64,000 bases of DNA from Aquisphaera insulae (GCF_011064615.1 NZ_JAALJH010000009.1:106048-170047); one strand, 5' to 3'. Counted from the stretch's first letter, positions 1-8,869 are shown. Program-made: numbers and translations. Notes: generated by a model not told the origin, from the sequence alone.

Positions 1-42
1 AATCGTGAACTAGCTTCGAGCGTCGCAGGTCGACGGAGTTTT

Positions 43-82
43 GTCGGAGAAAGTCGAGCCTAAGAGTTCGACCTTCTCCGAC
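43..82. repeat. Long inverted repeat (hairpin) downstream of tRNA-Pro
   Basis: Positions 43-57 pair with 68-82 in 14 of 15 positions (one A:C mismatch), with a 10-base loop. It lies 36 bases beyond the 3' end of the leftward tRNA-Pro. Neither strand has a T tract after the stem, so it is not a standard intrinsic terminator. It could be a processing or factor-dependent termination hairpin for the tRNA transcript. Confidence 0.5.
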
Positions 83-117
83 TCAACTCACTCGATCTCG
101 CGGCAAGGAAGCAAAAT

Positions 118-191
118 CGGGCCGAGGGGATTTGAACCCCTGACCTCTAGCACCCCAAGCTAGCGCGCTAGCCAAGCTGCGCTACGGCCCG
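118..191 (-). tRNA. tRNA-Pro (anticodon GGG)
   Basis: Read leftward, this is a 74-base cloverleaf. The acceptor stem CGGGCCG pairs with CGGCCCG. The anticodon loop TTGGGGT is closed by CTAGC/GCTAG and gives anticodon GGG, which decodes CCC proline codons. The T arm contains GGTTCAAATCC. No 3' CCA is encoded. A sigma70-like promoter and a leader hairpin lie upstream, at 248-275 and 204-224. Confidence 0.95.
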
Positions 192-203
192 ATTCTAGCC
201 AAG

Positions 204-224
204 AAAAACAGCCCCGTGAGGGGC
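204..224 (-). terminator. Terminator-like hairpin in the tRNA-Pro leader
   Basis: Read leftward, the stem GCCCC-TCAC-GGGGC (211-224) is followed by TGTTTTTC. This has the form of a short intrinsic terminator. It lies between the predicted tRNA-Pro promoter (248-275) and the tRNA itself, so it would act as an attenuator, or else end transcripts arriving from the right. The stem is only five base pairs. Confidence 0.35.
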
Positions 225-247
225 GGTCTGTTCTCGCCAGGAACTAG

Positions 248-275
248 ATTGTATGATAACGACACGGTCTGTCAA
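248..275 (-). promoter_or_regulatory. Sigma70-type promoter for tRNA-Pro
   Basis: On the minus strand TTGACA (270-275) is followed after 16 bases by TACAAT (248-253). These are a perfect -35 and a five-of-six -10 element. Transcription would start near 241 and run into tRNA-Pro. The site overlaps the 5' region of the divergent pyrF gene, so the two promoters probably interfere. Confidence 0.65.
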
Positions 276-300
276 TGAGGATTGTCCGGAGTCCTGCACG

Positions 301-1236
301 GTGAACTTCGCGGACCAGCTCGTCGAGGCAGTGCGTCGCAAGGGAAACCCTGTGCTGGTCGGCATCGACCCCAGGCCGGAAGAGCTGCCGGACGGATTCC
401 TCGATCGGTTCCCGGGGACCAGGGCGGGAGTCGCCCAGGCGCTCAAGGCATTCGGATGCGACGTGCTCGATGCCGTGGCTCCGCTGGTCCCGGCCGTGAA
501 ATTCCAGTCCGCCTTCTACGAGGCCTATGGACCCGAGGGGCTCGAGGCGCTGCACGCGACGGTCGAACACGCCAAGACTCGCGGGGTACTGGTCCTCTTC
601 GACGGCAAGCGGAATGACATCGGCTCGACGGCGGAAGCCTATGCTAGGGCCTATCTTGGCAAGGTCCCCGTCGGCGGAGCCTTCGAGCCCCCGTGGCAGG
701 CGGACGCCATCACCGTTAACCCCTACCTGGGGACCGACGGCATCACCCCCTTCGTCAAGGTCGCCGCCCGAGAGAACAAGGGGGTCTTCGTCCTCGTCCG
801 CACGAGCAACGCCTCCGCCCGCGAGTTCCAGGACCTGGTGGCCGACGGCAAACCCCTCTATCGTCACGTCGCCGAGAGGCTGATCGCGTGGGGTGCGGGA
901 CACGAGGGGGAATCGGGCTATAACCTCGTCGGAGCCGTCGTCGGCGCGACCTACCCGCAGGAGCTGAGCGACCTCCGCGAGGCGATGCCCGGGATCCTCT
1001 TCCTCGTCCCCGGCTACGGCACGCAGGGAGGGACCGCGAAGGACATCGCCCCGGCCTTCGACGACAACGGGCTGGGCGCCGTCGTCAACAATTCCCGGGG
1101 CATCACCTTCGCTTACGAGCGGCCTCATTTCAAGTCCCGATTCGGCGGGGACTGGCAGGGAGCCGTGGCGGAGGCCGTCCGCGAAATGATCGCCGATCTC
1201 GCCGAGAATACCAGGGCCGGCCGACTGCAATCGTAG
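301..1236 (+). CDS. pyrF: Orotidine 5'-phosphate decarboxylase (type 2)
   Basis: This enzyme makes UMP by decarboxylating OMP in the last step of de novo pyrimidine synthesis, in the cytoplasm. The 311-residue product shows the PyrF type-2 signature: GNPVLVGIDPRPE near the N terminus, FQSAFYEAYG, the catalytic stretch LFDGKRNDIGSTAEAYA, and ending VNNSRGITFAY. I chose GTG 301 because GGAG lies nine bases upstream and family members begin right at this NFADQL segment. An in-frame ATG at 253 would add 16 residues of unusual codon use, and it overlaps both the divergent tRNA promoter and a TATGAT -10-like sequence at 252. It stands alone, divergent from tRNA-Pro. Confidence 0.95.
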   Translation: MNFADQLVEAVRRKGNPVLVGIDPRPEELPDGFLDRFPGTRAGVAQALKAFGCDVLDAVAPLVPAVKFQSAFYEAYGPEGLEALHATVEHAKTRGVLVLFDGKRNDIGSTAEAYARAYLGKVPVGGAFEPPWQADAITVNPYLGTDGITPFVKVAARENKGVFVLVRTSNASAREFQDLVADGKPLYRHVAERLIAWGAGHEGESGYNLVGAVVGATYPQELSDLREAMPGILFLVPGYGTQGGTAKDIAPAFDDNGLGAVVNNSRGITFAYERPHFKSRFGGDWQGAVAEAVREMIADLAENTRAGRLQS

Positions 1237-1277
1237 CCCGACCGGGAGTCTGGGCGACGTCCGCCCGCCCGAATCGC

Positions 1278-1538
1278 TCAGAGCTCGGGCATCGTCCCGT
1301 TGCGCACCGCCCGTCGGACCAGGAAGGTGCCGGTGCCGAGCAGGCCGAGCGGGACGGCCAGCATCAGGCAGATGCTCCAGTTGTAACCGCTGGCCATGCG
1401 AGAGACCTCCTCCGGCTGGGCGGAGACGGCTTCCTTGCAGTTCGGGCACGCCGTGGCCGACCCCGTCGACAGCAGCGAGACGGAGATCAAGGGGATCGCG
1501 GCAAGCAGCCGGGATGACCGGGCAAGGCGTCGCGGCAT
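1278..1538 (-). CDS. Small membrane protein with CPNC motif
   Basis: This 86-residue protein has an N-terminal signal or anchor segment (about residues 8-27), then ACPNCKEAV (a CxxC pair), then a second hydrophobic segment (about 52-70) and a short basic tail. It is probably an inner-membrane protein with the CxxC facing the periplasm. The start at 1538 has a GGGAG ribosome-binding site nine bases upstream. A longer reading to 1607 would add a basic, non-hydrophobic extension and is less likely. I do not recognise a named family. The CxxC could bind a metal or act in redox chemistry, but this is inference. Confidence 0.65.
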   Translation of the reverse strand: MPRRLARSSRLLAAIPLISVSLLSTGSATACPNCKEAVSAQPEEVSRMASGYNWSICLMLAVPLGLLGTGTFLVRRAVRNGTMPEL

Positions 1539-1646
1539 GGGAGGGCTCCCTCGACGGCGTGGACCTGCAACGCAACCGATTCTAACCCGCGCCCGCGCGA
1601 CGGTCAAACGGCGAGCTGATCTCGGATCCGATCCGTTCCAGGCCGT

Positions 1647-4600
1647 TCAGCCACGCTTGACCGACGACCCGGCGATCACCTTCACCGGCTTACTGGCCGC
1701 GGCATGCAGGCTCGTCCGCGAAACGACCTTCGTGGTGACCGGCTTCGTCAGCGCCTTCCCGTTCTTCTGCAAGAACGGATACTGCTTCACCGTGAAGCTT
1801 GATGCGGACATGTTCACGCGGATCTGGCCGAACTGCCCGAGGCCCTCGATGTCCTGCAGGGTCGTCGTCCGGGCCGCCCGGCCCCGCGTCTTCGCCACGC
1901 TCCCCGTCAGGACCGACTTCCCGGGGACGCCCCCCTGGAGTCGGAGGCTGAGCCCCTCTCCGGTCGCCGAGCGGAGGAGATCGAGATAGCCGCCACGCGT
2001 CACCTTGAGAGTGACGAGGTTGCCGCTGTCGTCGTAGTACTTCAGGCTCGTGCCGCGGCCGAAGAGGGCGACGTAGTTCGTCCCCGCCGGACCGGTCGCG
2101 GTCCCATCGAGCGCGTTGCCGGCCAGGTCCATCAGGCCCGCCGGGCCGCTCCCGGCGACGAGAATCCGGTAGAAATGCCCTGCGGCCAGCGGCTGGGACG
2201 GGATGAGGGTGACGACACTCCGAGTCGGATCGTACGAGGGCGTGTTCAACCCGATGATCCTGGCGTCGCCCGGAGCAGGCCGCCCGCTGGTGCCCAGGTC
2301 GGCGAGCATGTAGGCGGCCGGGCTGGCGGCCATCGAGGCGACCAGGGGCTCGGTGAAGTTGATCTCGATGCGGTCGATCGAGGATGGCGAGCCGAACCAA
2401 TGGACGTCGGCAACCTGGGGCGGGGTCAGGTCGGGGTCGATGTTCACGACGTGAAGCGAGGCCGTCGTCGGCCCGGCCAGGATGGCCCCGCCGGCGGGCG
2501 AGTCGAGCATGAGCGAGACATACTCGTCGCCCCGATCGTGAGGGTTCGCCAGGACGGGCACGACGATGTTGGCAACGGTCTGCCCCGGGGCGAAGGTCAA
2601 GGTCCCCGTGGTCGGGATGTAATCGACGCCGGGCACGGCGTTGCCGCCGCCGGTCCAGTAGTGAACCGAGACCGTCCCGAGCGTGCCGACGGTCCGGTAG
2701 ACGGGGAAGACGGCGGAGCCTGCGTTTTCGGCGACGGTCACCGCCGTGGTCCCGAGTGCCAGGGTCCCGGGGACGTTGAGGATTTCCGCGGTCGCCGTGG
2801 AGGCGTTGTTGTCGGTGCTGGGATCGAACAGAGGGCCGCTCACGCTGGCCGTCCAGGACGCGGGGCCGAAGGAACTGGCCAGGAGAGTGATCAGGACCGA
2901 GACGGCCCCTCCCGACGGGACCAGGCCGAGCGGAACCTCCAGGACTCCCGAATCGAACGAGCAGGCTCGCGACCCCGCGTCGGCCGAGACGAACGAGGCG
3001 CCCGTCGGCACGGGGAGCCGGAACATGGCCCCCGCGGCGTCGGACGGGCCATTGTTGGCGACGGTCGCGACGAGGGTCAGGGCCTTGCCGACCTCGGGCG
3101 AGGGAGTGGCCACGGCGAGCTCGACCGCCAGGTCGGCGACGGGGTCCACGCGGACCGAGGCCATGATCGAGCCCCCCCCGGGGCCGGGATCGAAGTCGTC
3201 GGCCTCGACGGCGGCCGAGAGCAGGAGAGTCGCCGGGCTCGAGGGGATCGGCAGGCCCAGCCTGACCAGGATCGTCACGGTCACCGTCGCCTGGTTGGGG
3301 ATCGTGCCGATCGCGGCCTCGAAGAGACCCGGCAGCAGGACCGGCGCGTCGCCGAGGCTGGAGGTGGCGGAGAGGGGCGTGAGGCCGGGAACCATCGGCA
3401 GGGCGAGGACGACCCCGGTCGCATCCGAGGGCCCGTTGTTGATGACGCTCACGGTGTAGGTCAGGGAGCTCCCCTGGTAGGACGGGCCGGGGGGCATGGA
3501 GAGCGCCAGCAGGAGTCGAGACGAGGGGACGACCTGGACCGTGACGGCGGCCGAATGGTCGTCGGGCGTGGGGTCGATGTCGTCGGTCGTCAGGGTGCCG
3601 GCGATGTCTCCGGAGCCGACGTCCGCGGCGTCGAGGACGACGGTGACGGTCGCGGTCGAGCCGCCGATCAGGGTGCCGAGATTGACGGTCAGGATCCCGC
3701 CGTCATACGAGGCGAAGCCGTTCGTGGTCGTGGTCGAGTCGTACGAGAAGTCCGGGCCGACCGGGATCTGGAGGACGACGCCGTTGGCCGGAGTCGTCCC
3801 CTGGTTGGTCGCCAGGAAAGTGATCGAAAACGAGTCGCCGAGGCGGACCGTCTCGGGCGCCGAGGTGACGGCCAGGGAAACGTCGGACACGGCCCGGACC
3901 AGGGTCGACGACGTCGCGACGTTGTTCGACGGGACCGGATCGGGCTCGGCCAGCGTCACCGAGGCGGAGCTCGTCAGAGTCGTGCCCGGCAGGGCCGTGA
4001 CCGTGCCGACGACGGTGACGGTCGCGGTCGAGCCGGCGGCGAGCGTGCCGAGATCGGCCGTGATGGACCGGCCCGCCCGCGTCACGGAGACTCCCGGGCC
4101 CGCGGTGACGGACAGGACGGATAGGCCGCCGGGCAGGCTGTCCTGGAGCATGACGCCGTGGGCGTCCACGAGACTCTTGTTGGTCACCGTGACGCGATAG
4201 GTGAGCGACTGGCCGGGAGTAACCTGCGAGGGACTGGCGTCGATCGTGACCGAAAGATCCGCGACACCCTGAATCTGGACGGCCGGGGAGAACTCGGATG
4301 TGTTCCCCCGCGAGTCGGTCGCGGTCGCCGAGAGGACCATGCCCGGCCTCGCCGACGAGGGGAAGCCCAGGTTGAACGCCGATCGACCGGTCGAGTCGGT
4401 GGAGACGCTCATGACGCTCAGCAGCGTGGTTCCCTCGCCGAAGCCGCTCGGATCGGGCGTGGGGGAGCCGAAGAACTGGATCAGGTAGGTCGAGGACCGC
4501 ACGCCATCGAGGATTCCGTTGACCGACATGCTGCCGCCGTCGGACCGGGCCAGCGAAAGCAACGGGTAGTTCTGGAAGTCGTTCGGTCCCTGACCCATGC

Positions 4601-5894
4601 CGGGCTGATGGTTGGGGGTAGGACCATTCCCCAGGTTGATGCCAAGCCCGGCGTTGTCGTGGATCGAATTGGAGAGGATCGAGTTCCGATCGACGAGCCC
4701 GACGAGCTGTACGCCGGCACCCAGGCTCCCGGTGCCGTTGAACGCGATGAGATTCCCCGACTTCTCGGACGCGCCGCCGACGGAGTTCCCGCCGCTCGCC
4801 AGCGTCACGCCGTTGACCGCGTTGCCGAGCGGGTTCTTGCCGGAGGCGTCCGTGCCGATGAAATTGCCGAGGATCTCAACGCCTCCCTGGCCGCGGAAGA
4901 CCTCGACCCCGCTCCCGAGATTGCCGCCGATCACGTTGCCGGCGCCCGCGTCCGCGCCGCCGATCGTGTTGGCCCCCGCGCCGTCGAGGTGGATCCCATC
5001 CTTGAGGTTGCCGAGGCCGAGCCGTCCATCCGCGGTCGTGCCGATGAAATTCCCCTGGATCAGGTTGGCCGCCGCGCCGGAGTTGACCAGGACGCCGTCC
5101 AGGACATTGCCGGAGACGACATTGCCGGAGACCCCCAGGACCCCGCCGACGAAGTTCCCGCTGGCCCCGGACAGCACGATGCCGGTCGAGCCGTTGCCGA
5201 GGGCCGCGTTGCCGTCAGCCGTGGTCCCCACGAGGTTCCGCTCGATGACGTTGGCGGTGGACGTGCTCGTGGAGATCGCCAGGCTCAGCCCGTTCCTGAG
5301 ATTCCCCGAGATCAGGTTCCCGTCCCCGGCAGTCAATCCCCCGATCGTGTTCCTGGAGGCGTCGACCAGGCGAATCCCGTCCTGGTTGGGCAGGGCCGTG
5401 CGGCCGGTGGGATCGGCCCCCACATAGTTCCCCTGGATCACATTGCCGTCGCTGCCCTGGATCAGGATCCCCGCGCCCCGGAAGCCGCCGATCGCCAGGC
5501 CGCGAACCAGATTACCCCCGGCCTGCAGGACCAGCCCGTCCGACGCGACGCCGGATCCGGAACCATCGATCTTGATCAGCGGCCGGCCGGCATAGCCGGG
5601 CTGGGTGGTGCCGTCGATCGTCACCTGGGCGGTGATCGCCGGCAGCGGGCTGGTCAGCGAGATCGTCTGAACACCGCCGCCGTCGATGTCGAAGCCGATC
5701 GAATCCCCGCCATTGTCGAGGTTGGCCTGGAGGATCGCCCACCTTAAGGACCCGGGATCGAGGTCATCGGCCGTCCTCTGGACGAGGAGCGTCGTCAGCA
5801 GCCGCCGGGACTCCATGCGCTCGACGGCCAGTCGCGCCCGCCGCTGGCGTACGGGGCTGCATCGCGTTTGGGGTCCGGCGGGTGTGCGGGACAT
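1647..5894 (-). CDS. Giant secreted beta-helix/DUF11/Calx-beta surface protein
   Basis: This 1415-residue protein begins with a basic stretch and the motif VERMESRRLL (about 24-33), which resembles the planctomycete LEPR-XLL N-terminal motif of exported giants. A right-handed parallel beta-helix follows (about 95-420), with repeated N-x-I-x-G-N and IGG motifs typical of PbH1 repeats. An immunoglobulin-like segment follows (about 430-540), then four DUF11-type repeats (about 544-660, 669-790, 792-915, 918-1040; each starts like ADLSVTI and has T-V-x-N). A Calx-beta domain follows (about 1043-1150, with PGVDYIPTTGTLTFAPG), then a C-terminal Big-like region ending in a very basic tail. It is likely a cell-surface adhesin or matrix protein. 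It stands alone, transcribed leftward. No catalytic motif is visible. Confidence 0.85.
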   Translation of the reverse strand: MSRTPAGPQTRCSPVRQRRARLAVERMESRRLLTTLLVQRTADDLDPGSLRWAILQANLDNGGDSIGFDIDGGGVQTISLTSPLPAITAQVTIDGTTQPGYAGRPLIKIDGSGSGVASDGLVLQAGGNLVRGLAIGGFRGAGILIQGSDGNVIQGNYVGADPTGRTALPNQDGIRLVDASRNTIGGLTAGDGNLISGNLRNGLSLAISTSTSTANVIERNLVGTTADGNAALGNGSTGIVLSGASGNFVGGVLGVSGNVVSGNVLDGVLVNSGAAANLIQGNFIGTTADGRLGLGNLKDGIHLDGAGANTIGGADAGAGNVIGGNLGSGVEVFRGQGGVEILGNFIGTDASGKNPLGNAVNGVTLASGGNSVGGASEKSGNLIAFNGTGSLGAGVQLVGLVDRNSILSNSIHDNAGLGINLGNGPTPNHQPGMGQGPNDFQNYPLLSLARSDGGSMSVNGILDGVRSSTYLIQFFGSPTPDPSGFGEGTTLLSVMSVSTDSTGRSAFNLGFPSSARPGMVLSATATDSRGNTSEFSPAVQIQGVADLSVTIDASPSQVTPGQSLTYRVTVTNKSLVDAHGVMLQDSLPGGLSVLSVTAGPGVSVTRAGRSITADLGTLAAGSTATVTVVGTVTALPGTTLTSSASVTLAEPDPVPSNNVATSSTLVRAVSDVSLAVTSAPETVRLGDSFSITFLATNQGTTPANGVVLQIPVGPDFSYDSTTTTNGFASYDGGILTVNLGTLIGGSTATVTVVLDAADVGSGDIAGTLTTDDIDPTPDDHSAAVTVQVVPSSRLLLALSMPPGPSYQGSSLTYTVSVINNGPSDATGVVLALPMVPGLTPLSATSSLGDAPVLLPGLFEAAIGTIPNQATVTVTILVRLGLPIPSSPATLLLSAAVEADDFDPGPGGGSIMASVRVDPVADLAVELAVATPSPEVGKALTLVATVANNGPSDAAGAMFRLPVPTGASFVSADAGSRACSFDSGVLEVPLGLVPSGGAVSVLITLLASSFGPASWTASVSGPLFDPSTDNNASTATAEILNVPGTLALGTTAVTVAENAGSAVFPVYRTVGTLGTVSVHYWTGGGNAVPGVDYIPTTGTLTFAPGQTVANIVVPVLANPHDRGDEYVSLMLDSPAGGAILAGPTTASLHVVNIDPDLTPPQVADVHWFGSPSSIDRIEINFTEPLVASMAASPAAYMLADLGTSGRPAPGDARIIGLNTPSYDPTRSVVTLIPSQPLAAGHFYRILVAGSGPAGLMDLAGNALDGTATGPAGTNYVALFGRGTSLKYYDDSGNLVTLKVTRGGYLDLLRSATGEGLSLRLQGGVPGKSVLTGSVAKTRGRAARTTTLQDIEGLGQFGQIRVNMSASSFTVKQYPFLQKNGKALTKPVTTKVVSRTSLHAAASKPVKVIAGSSVKRG

Positions 5895-6191
5895 TCGATG
5901 CTGCTCTGGTGGGTGTCAAACGGCGTTGTGGTCGACCATTCTTATTAAACCCGCGTGCATCCGTCGAGGTGTCGCAGCAATCACTCCGAATTCTATCCCA
6001 CTTTCCTCGGATGCATCACGTCGAGGACGACTGACGGCTTCCCCGCGCCCATTCGAGCGGCCAGAACTCCTACGTTTCAGATACTCCCTTCTTCGATCCA
6101 TCGCCAGGAATCCCAATGCGATGGTGCATTATAGCACGAATGCTTGGCCGTTCAAGGCAGTAGCCGGCCCTGAGAGGAGACCCTGTCCTGG

Positions 6192-7340
6192 TCAGAGCCC
6201 GCCGGAGCCATTCGCAACGGGCAGATGGTAGAGCATCAGGTAGATCACGACCCCGGTCACGGAGACGTAAAGCCAGATGGGGAAAGTGACCGCGGCCGCG
6301 CGGGCGTGGGCGGCGAAACGTCCGCGGAGTGCGCGGGAGAGTGTCACGAGGACGAGGGGAACGACGCCGAAGGTGGCGAGTAGCGTGTGGGAGAGCAGGA
6401 TGGTCAGGTAGCTCCAGCGAAGGGCACCGCTGCCGGGGAACTCCACGCTGCCGGCGAAATAATGGTAAATCAGGTAGCAGGAAAGGAAGACCGCCGACGT
6501 GAGCAGGGCGACGACCATGAAGAAGACATGGCCGCGGACGGCCGGCTGCTGGAGCAATCTCGCGTCGGGAACGTCGACGGATTGGGGGGAGCCAGGTGAC
6601 CGTCGGGGTCGTCGGATCAGGTTCCATCCGGTGAGGAGGAACACGGCACAGAGGCCGTTGAGGCTGGCATTGACCGCCGGAAGGGCCCTCAGCCAGGAGG
6701 GGGCGGCGAGCCTCTTCGCCCGCTTGACGAGCCTGGCGACGGCCGCCGGGTCGTTCGAGTCGAACTCGCCGATGATCCGGCCGCGGTCCACGAGGGCCAG
6801 GCGGCTGCTATGGGCGATGGTCTCGATCTTGCCGTCGGCGGTCGGCACGGGGTTGGGATCGACCATGACGCTGAGCTTGAATCGGTCCTTGATCAGCGCA
6901 TAAATCTGGTCCCGAGCTCCGGTCAGGAACCACCACCGGCCGGGGTCCGCCTGATGGCGGTTGGCGTACTCGGACAGGACGGCCGGCGTGTCGTATTCCG
7001 GATCCACGGACAGGCTGACGAGCAGCACGTCGGTCCCCGCCAGCTTCCCCTGGACGTCCTGCATGATCGCCGTGATCTTCGGGCACTGGAGCGGGCAGCG
7101 GGTGAAGATGAAGTCGACGATCGCCACGCGATCGGCGAGATCGGCCTGCGTGATCTCCCGGCCGGAGCGTTCCGTGAGCCGGAACGAGTCCAGGCGCTCT
7201 CCCGCTTCGCCGAGATCCTCGGCCGCCGGACGAGATGCCGGGGCAAGGCTCCCGGGCAACAGCAGGATAGCCAGTCCCGAGCAGAGGAAGGTTCCGACAA
7301 CAACGACGATGCCGCGGCGGTAGAGGTTGGTGAGATTCAT
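6192..7340 (-). CDS. Sco1/SenC copper chaperone fused to DUF420 membrane domain
   Basis: The 382-residue product joins two oxidase-assembly modules. Residues 10-30 are a membrane anchor. The Sco1 thioredoxin-like domain (about 48-210) has the copper-binding CPLQC (Cys82 and Cys86) and His177 in IAHSSRL. Residues about 220-375 form a multi-helix DUF420 domain with LIYHYFAG and a HAR...FPIWLYVSVTG ending. Sco1 inserts copper into the CuA site of subunit II, and DUF420/CtaM proteins support haem-copper oxidase assembly. This is the last gene of the leftward oxidase operon. I chose ATG 7340 because it places the membrane anchor at the N terminus. The TTG or ATG starts further upstream add an unlikely Cys-rich segment. 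No clear ribosome-binding site is seen. Confidence 0.85.
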   Translation of the reverse strand: MNLTNLYRRGIVVVVGTFLCSGLAILLLPGSLAPASRPAAEDLGEAGERLDSFRLTERSGREITQADLADRVAIVDFIFTRCPLQCPKITAIMQDVQGKLAGTDVLLVSLSVDPEYDTPAVLSEYANRHQADPGRWWFLTGARDQIYALIKDRFKLSVMVDPNPVPTADGKIETIAHSSRLALVDRGRIIGEFDSNDPAAVARLVKRAKRLAAPSWLRALPAVNASLNGLCAVFLLTGWNLIRRPRRSPGSPQSVDVPDARLLQQPAVRGHVFFMVVALLTSAVFLSCYLIYHYFAGSVEFPGSGALRWSYLTILLSHTLLATFGVVPLVLVTLSRALRGRFAAHARAAAVTFPIWLYVSVTGVVIYLMLYHLPVANGSGGL

Positions 7341-7407
7341 GAGGAACAGCTTATCACAACCAGCGGGCGGGATGCAGAGCCGCAAGGGCATCCGAGCCGA
7401 TCGCGTC

Positions 7408-7815
7408 TCAGGCTACGATCCGGAAGGTCCCCGGATGGTCGATGGCGGGCGCGGGGACGTTCATGGTCTCTCCCTCGTCGAGCAAGTCCTCGGCCACGGG
7501 CTTCAGGGCGACATCGGGGCAGAGCATGATCGTCAGGAAGACGGCCAGGACGCAGGCCGGGATGATCATCAGGTAGACCCACTTCTTCTCGAACTTCAGG
7601 TGCATGAAATACCAGCCGACCAGACCGGCCTTCACGAGCGCCATGCTCAGCAGGCCGAGGAGCAGCAGGGCGAAGTGGTCCTTGACGATCATCGCATAGA
7701 CGTACTCGACGAAGGTGAGCACGGCCAGCGCCAGCCAGACCCTGAAGTAAGGGGCGTGCGATTCGACCTGGAGCTCATCGGCCATCTCGGGAGTCAGGCT
7801 CTGGGGATCGGCCAT
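7408..7815 (-). CDS. Cytochrome c oxidase subunit IV (bacterial type)
   Basis: This 135-residue small membrane subunit has three hydrophobic helices (about 25-45, 50-73, 80-100), including the family stretch VKAGLVGWYFMHLKFEKKW. Prokaryotic subunit IV stabilises caa3/bo3-type oxidases and has no redox centre. The start at 7815 has AAGGAG seven bases upstream. It lies between subunit III and the Sco1-DUF420 fusion in the oxidase operon. The C-terminal 30 residues are acidic and hydrophilic. Confidence 0.85.
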   Translation of the reverse strand: MADPQSLTPEMADELQVESHAPYFRVWLALAVLTFVEYVYAMIVKDHFALLLLGLLSMALVKAGLVGWYFMHLKFEKKWVYLMIIPACVLAVFLTIMLCPDVALKPVAEDLLDEGETMNVPAPAIDHPGTFRIVA

Positions 7816-7840
7816 GATTCGGCTCCTTCGGGCTCATGGG

Positions 7841-8803
7841 TCAGACGAGATAGACGATGGTGAACAGGATGATCCAGACGAGATCGACGAAATGCCAGTA
7901 AAGCCCGGCGTACTCGATCGTCTGGTAGTTCGTCTGGTTGTAGGCGCCCATCAGGGCCCGGATGAAGACGAGGATCAGGGTCACCACCCCGGCGGTCACG
8001 TGCAGGCCGTGGAAGCCGGTCATGGTGAAGAAGCAGGAGGCGAACAGGCTGACCCACGGCCGGAAATGGCCGTTCGGGCTGATGCCCGGGGGGTAGTGTC
8101 GGCCGATCATCAGCTCGTAGTATTCGCTGGCCTGAACACCCAGGAAGATGCTGCCGAAGAGGATCGTCAGGCCCAGGAAGATCAGGCTCTTCTGCCGCTT
8201 CCCCTGCTGGATGGCGGAGAGCGAGAGGACCATGGTCACCGACGAGCAGATCAGGATGAAGGTGTTGATCGCGGTCAGGTTGATGCTCAGCGGGTTGGTC
8301 AGGTCGTCGTAAGGTTTGGGCCACTCGTGGGTGACGACCCCTTCGACCGTGGCCGTCACGCCGAGTCCGCCCAGGCTGGCGGCGAGCGAATCGGCCTTCG
8401 CCTTGCTCAGGTGATTGACGACCATCGGCTCGCCGGGCGCGGCCTCGGAGACGATCTCGTGGGCCTCCTCGGCGGTGATTTCCGGGTTGGCCGCGCGGAT
8501 GAGCTCGATGGCATGCTCGGGTTCGGAAGCCTTCGAGCGGAGGATCACACCGTAGGTGCCGTCGATATCCTTGAAGTTGGTGGTCGGTGCGTACAGGTTC
8601 GTGTACGAGGTCCGCGGGCTCCCCGCCCGGAGGACGATGTACGAGCCGATCAGGCCGGTGAAGAACATGATTTCCGTGGCCAGGAAGAGCCACATCGCGA
8701 CCTTCCCCGGGGTCACCGGGGCGTGATGATCGTGGGAGTGCGACCTGCCCGGCGCTGGGCCGTGGGCATGCGCCGGGGTCGTGATGGAGGTTGCTTCGGC
8801 CAT
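7841..8803 (-). CDS. ctaE: Cytochrome c oxidase subunit III with an inserted extra domain
   Basis: This 320-residue protein has the subunit III helices (about 36-58, 177-198, 206-226, 250-275, 300-318) and the motifs TEIMFFTGLIGSY, SVTMVLS, GFHGLHV and YWHFVDLVWI. The N terminus is His-rich (residues 12-27). Between helices 1 and 2, residues about 84-155 form a hydrophilic block not found in ordinary subunit III. Its pattern (VILRS, AIELIRAANPEITAEEAHEIV, SKAKADSLAASLGGLGVTATVE) resembles the C-terminal domain of ribosomal protein L7/L12. The normal connector, NPLSINLTAINT, resumes after the block. There is no frame disruption. It is the sixth gene of the oxidase operon. Confidence 0.9.
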   Translation of the reverse strand: MAEATSITTPAHAHGPAPGRSHSHDHHAPVTPGKVAMWLFLATEIMFFTGLIGSYIVLRAGSPRTSYTNLYAPTTNFKDIDGTYGVILRSKASEPEHAIELIRAANPEITAEEAHEIVSEAAPGEPMVVNHLSKAKADSLAASLGGLGVTATVEGVVTHEWPKPYDDLTNPLSINLTAINTFILICSSVTMVLSLSAIQQGKRQKSLIFLGLTILFGSIFLGVQASEYYELMIGRHYPPGISPNGHFRPWVSLFASCFFTMTGFHGLHVTAGVVTLILVFIRALMGAYNQTNYQTIEYAGLYWHFVDLVWIILFTIVYLV

Positions 8804-8869
8804 CGTGTGGATCCCTCGAAACGGGGCCGGTCGGAGAGGCGTCTCGAAGCCGGTGGACGCGTCGCGTCC

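Noticed and set aside
253..300. Upstream ATG start for pyrF
   Set aside because: It would overlap the divergent tRNA promoter and add 16 residues with rare codons. GTG 301 has a better-placed GGAG and matches the family N terminus.
2175..4124. Long rightward frame opposite the giant surface protein
   Set aside because: It is an antisense shadow of a GC-rich gene. The translation is Arg/Gly/Asp-rich low complexity with no domain, whereas the leftward frame has clear beta-helix and DUF11 motifs.
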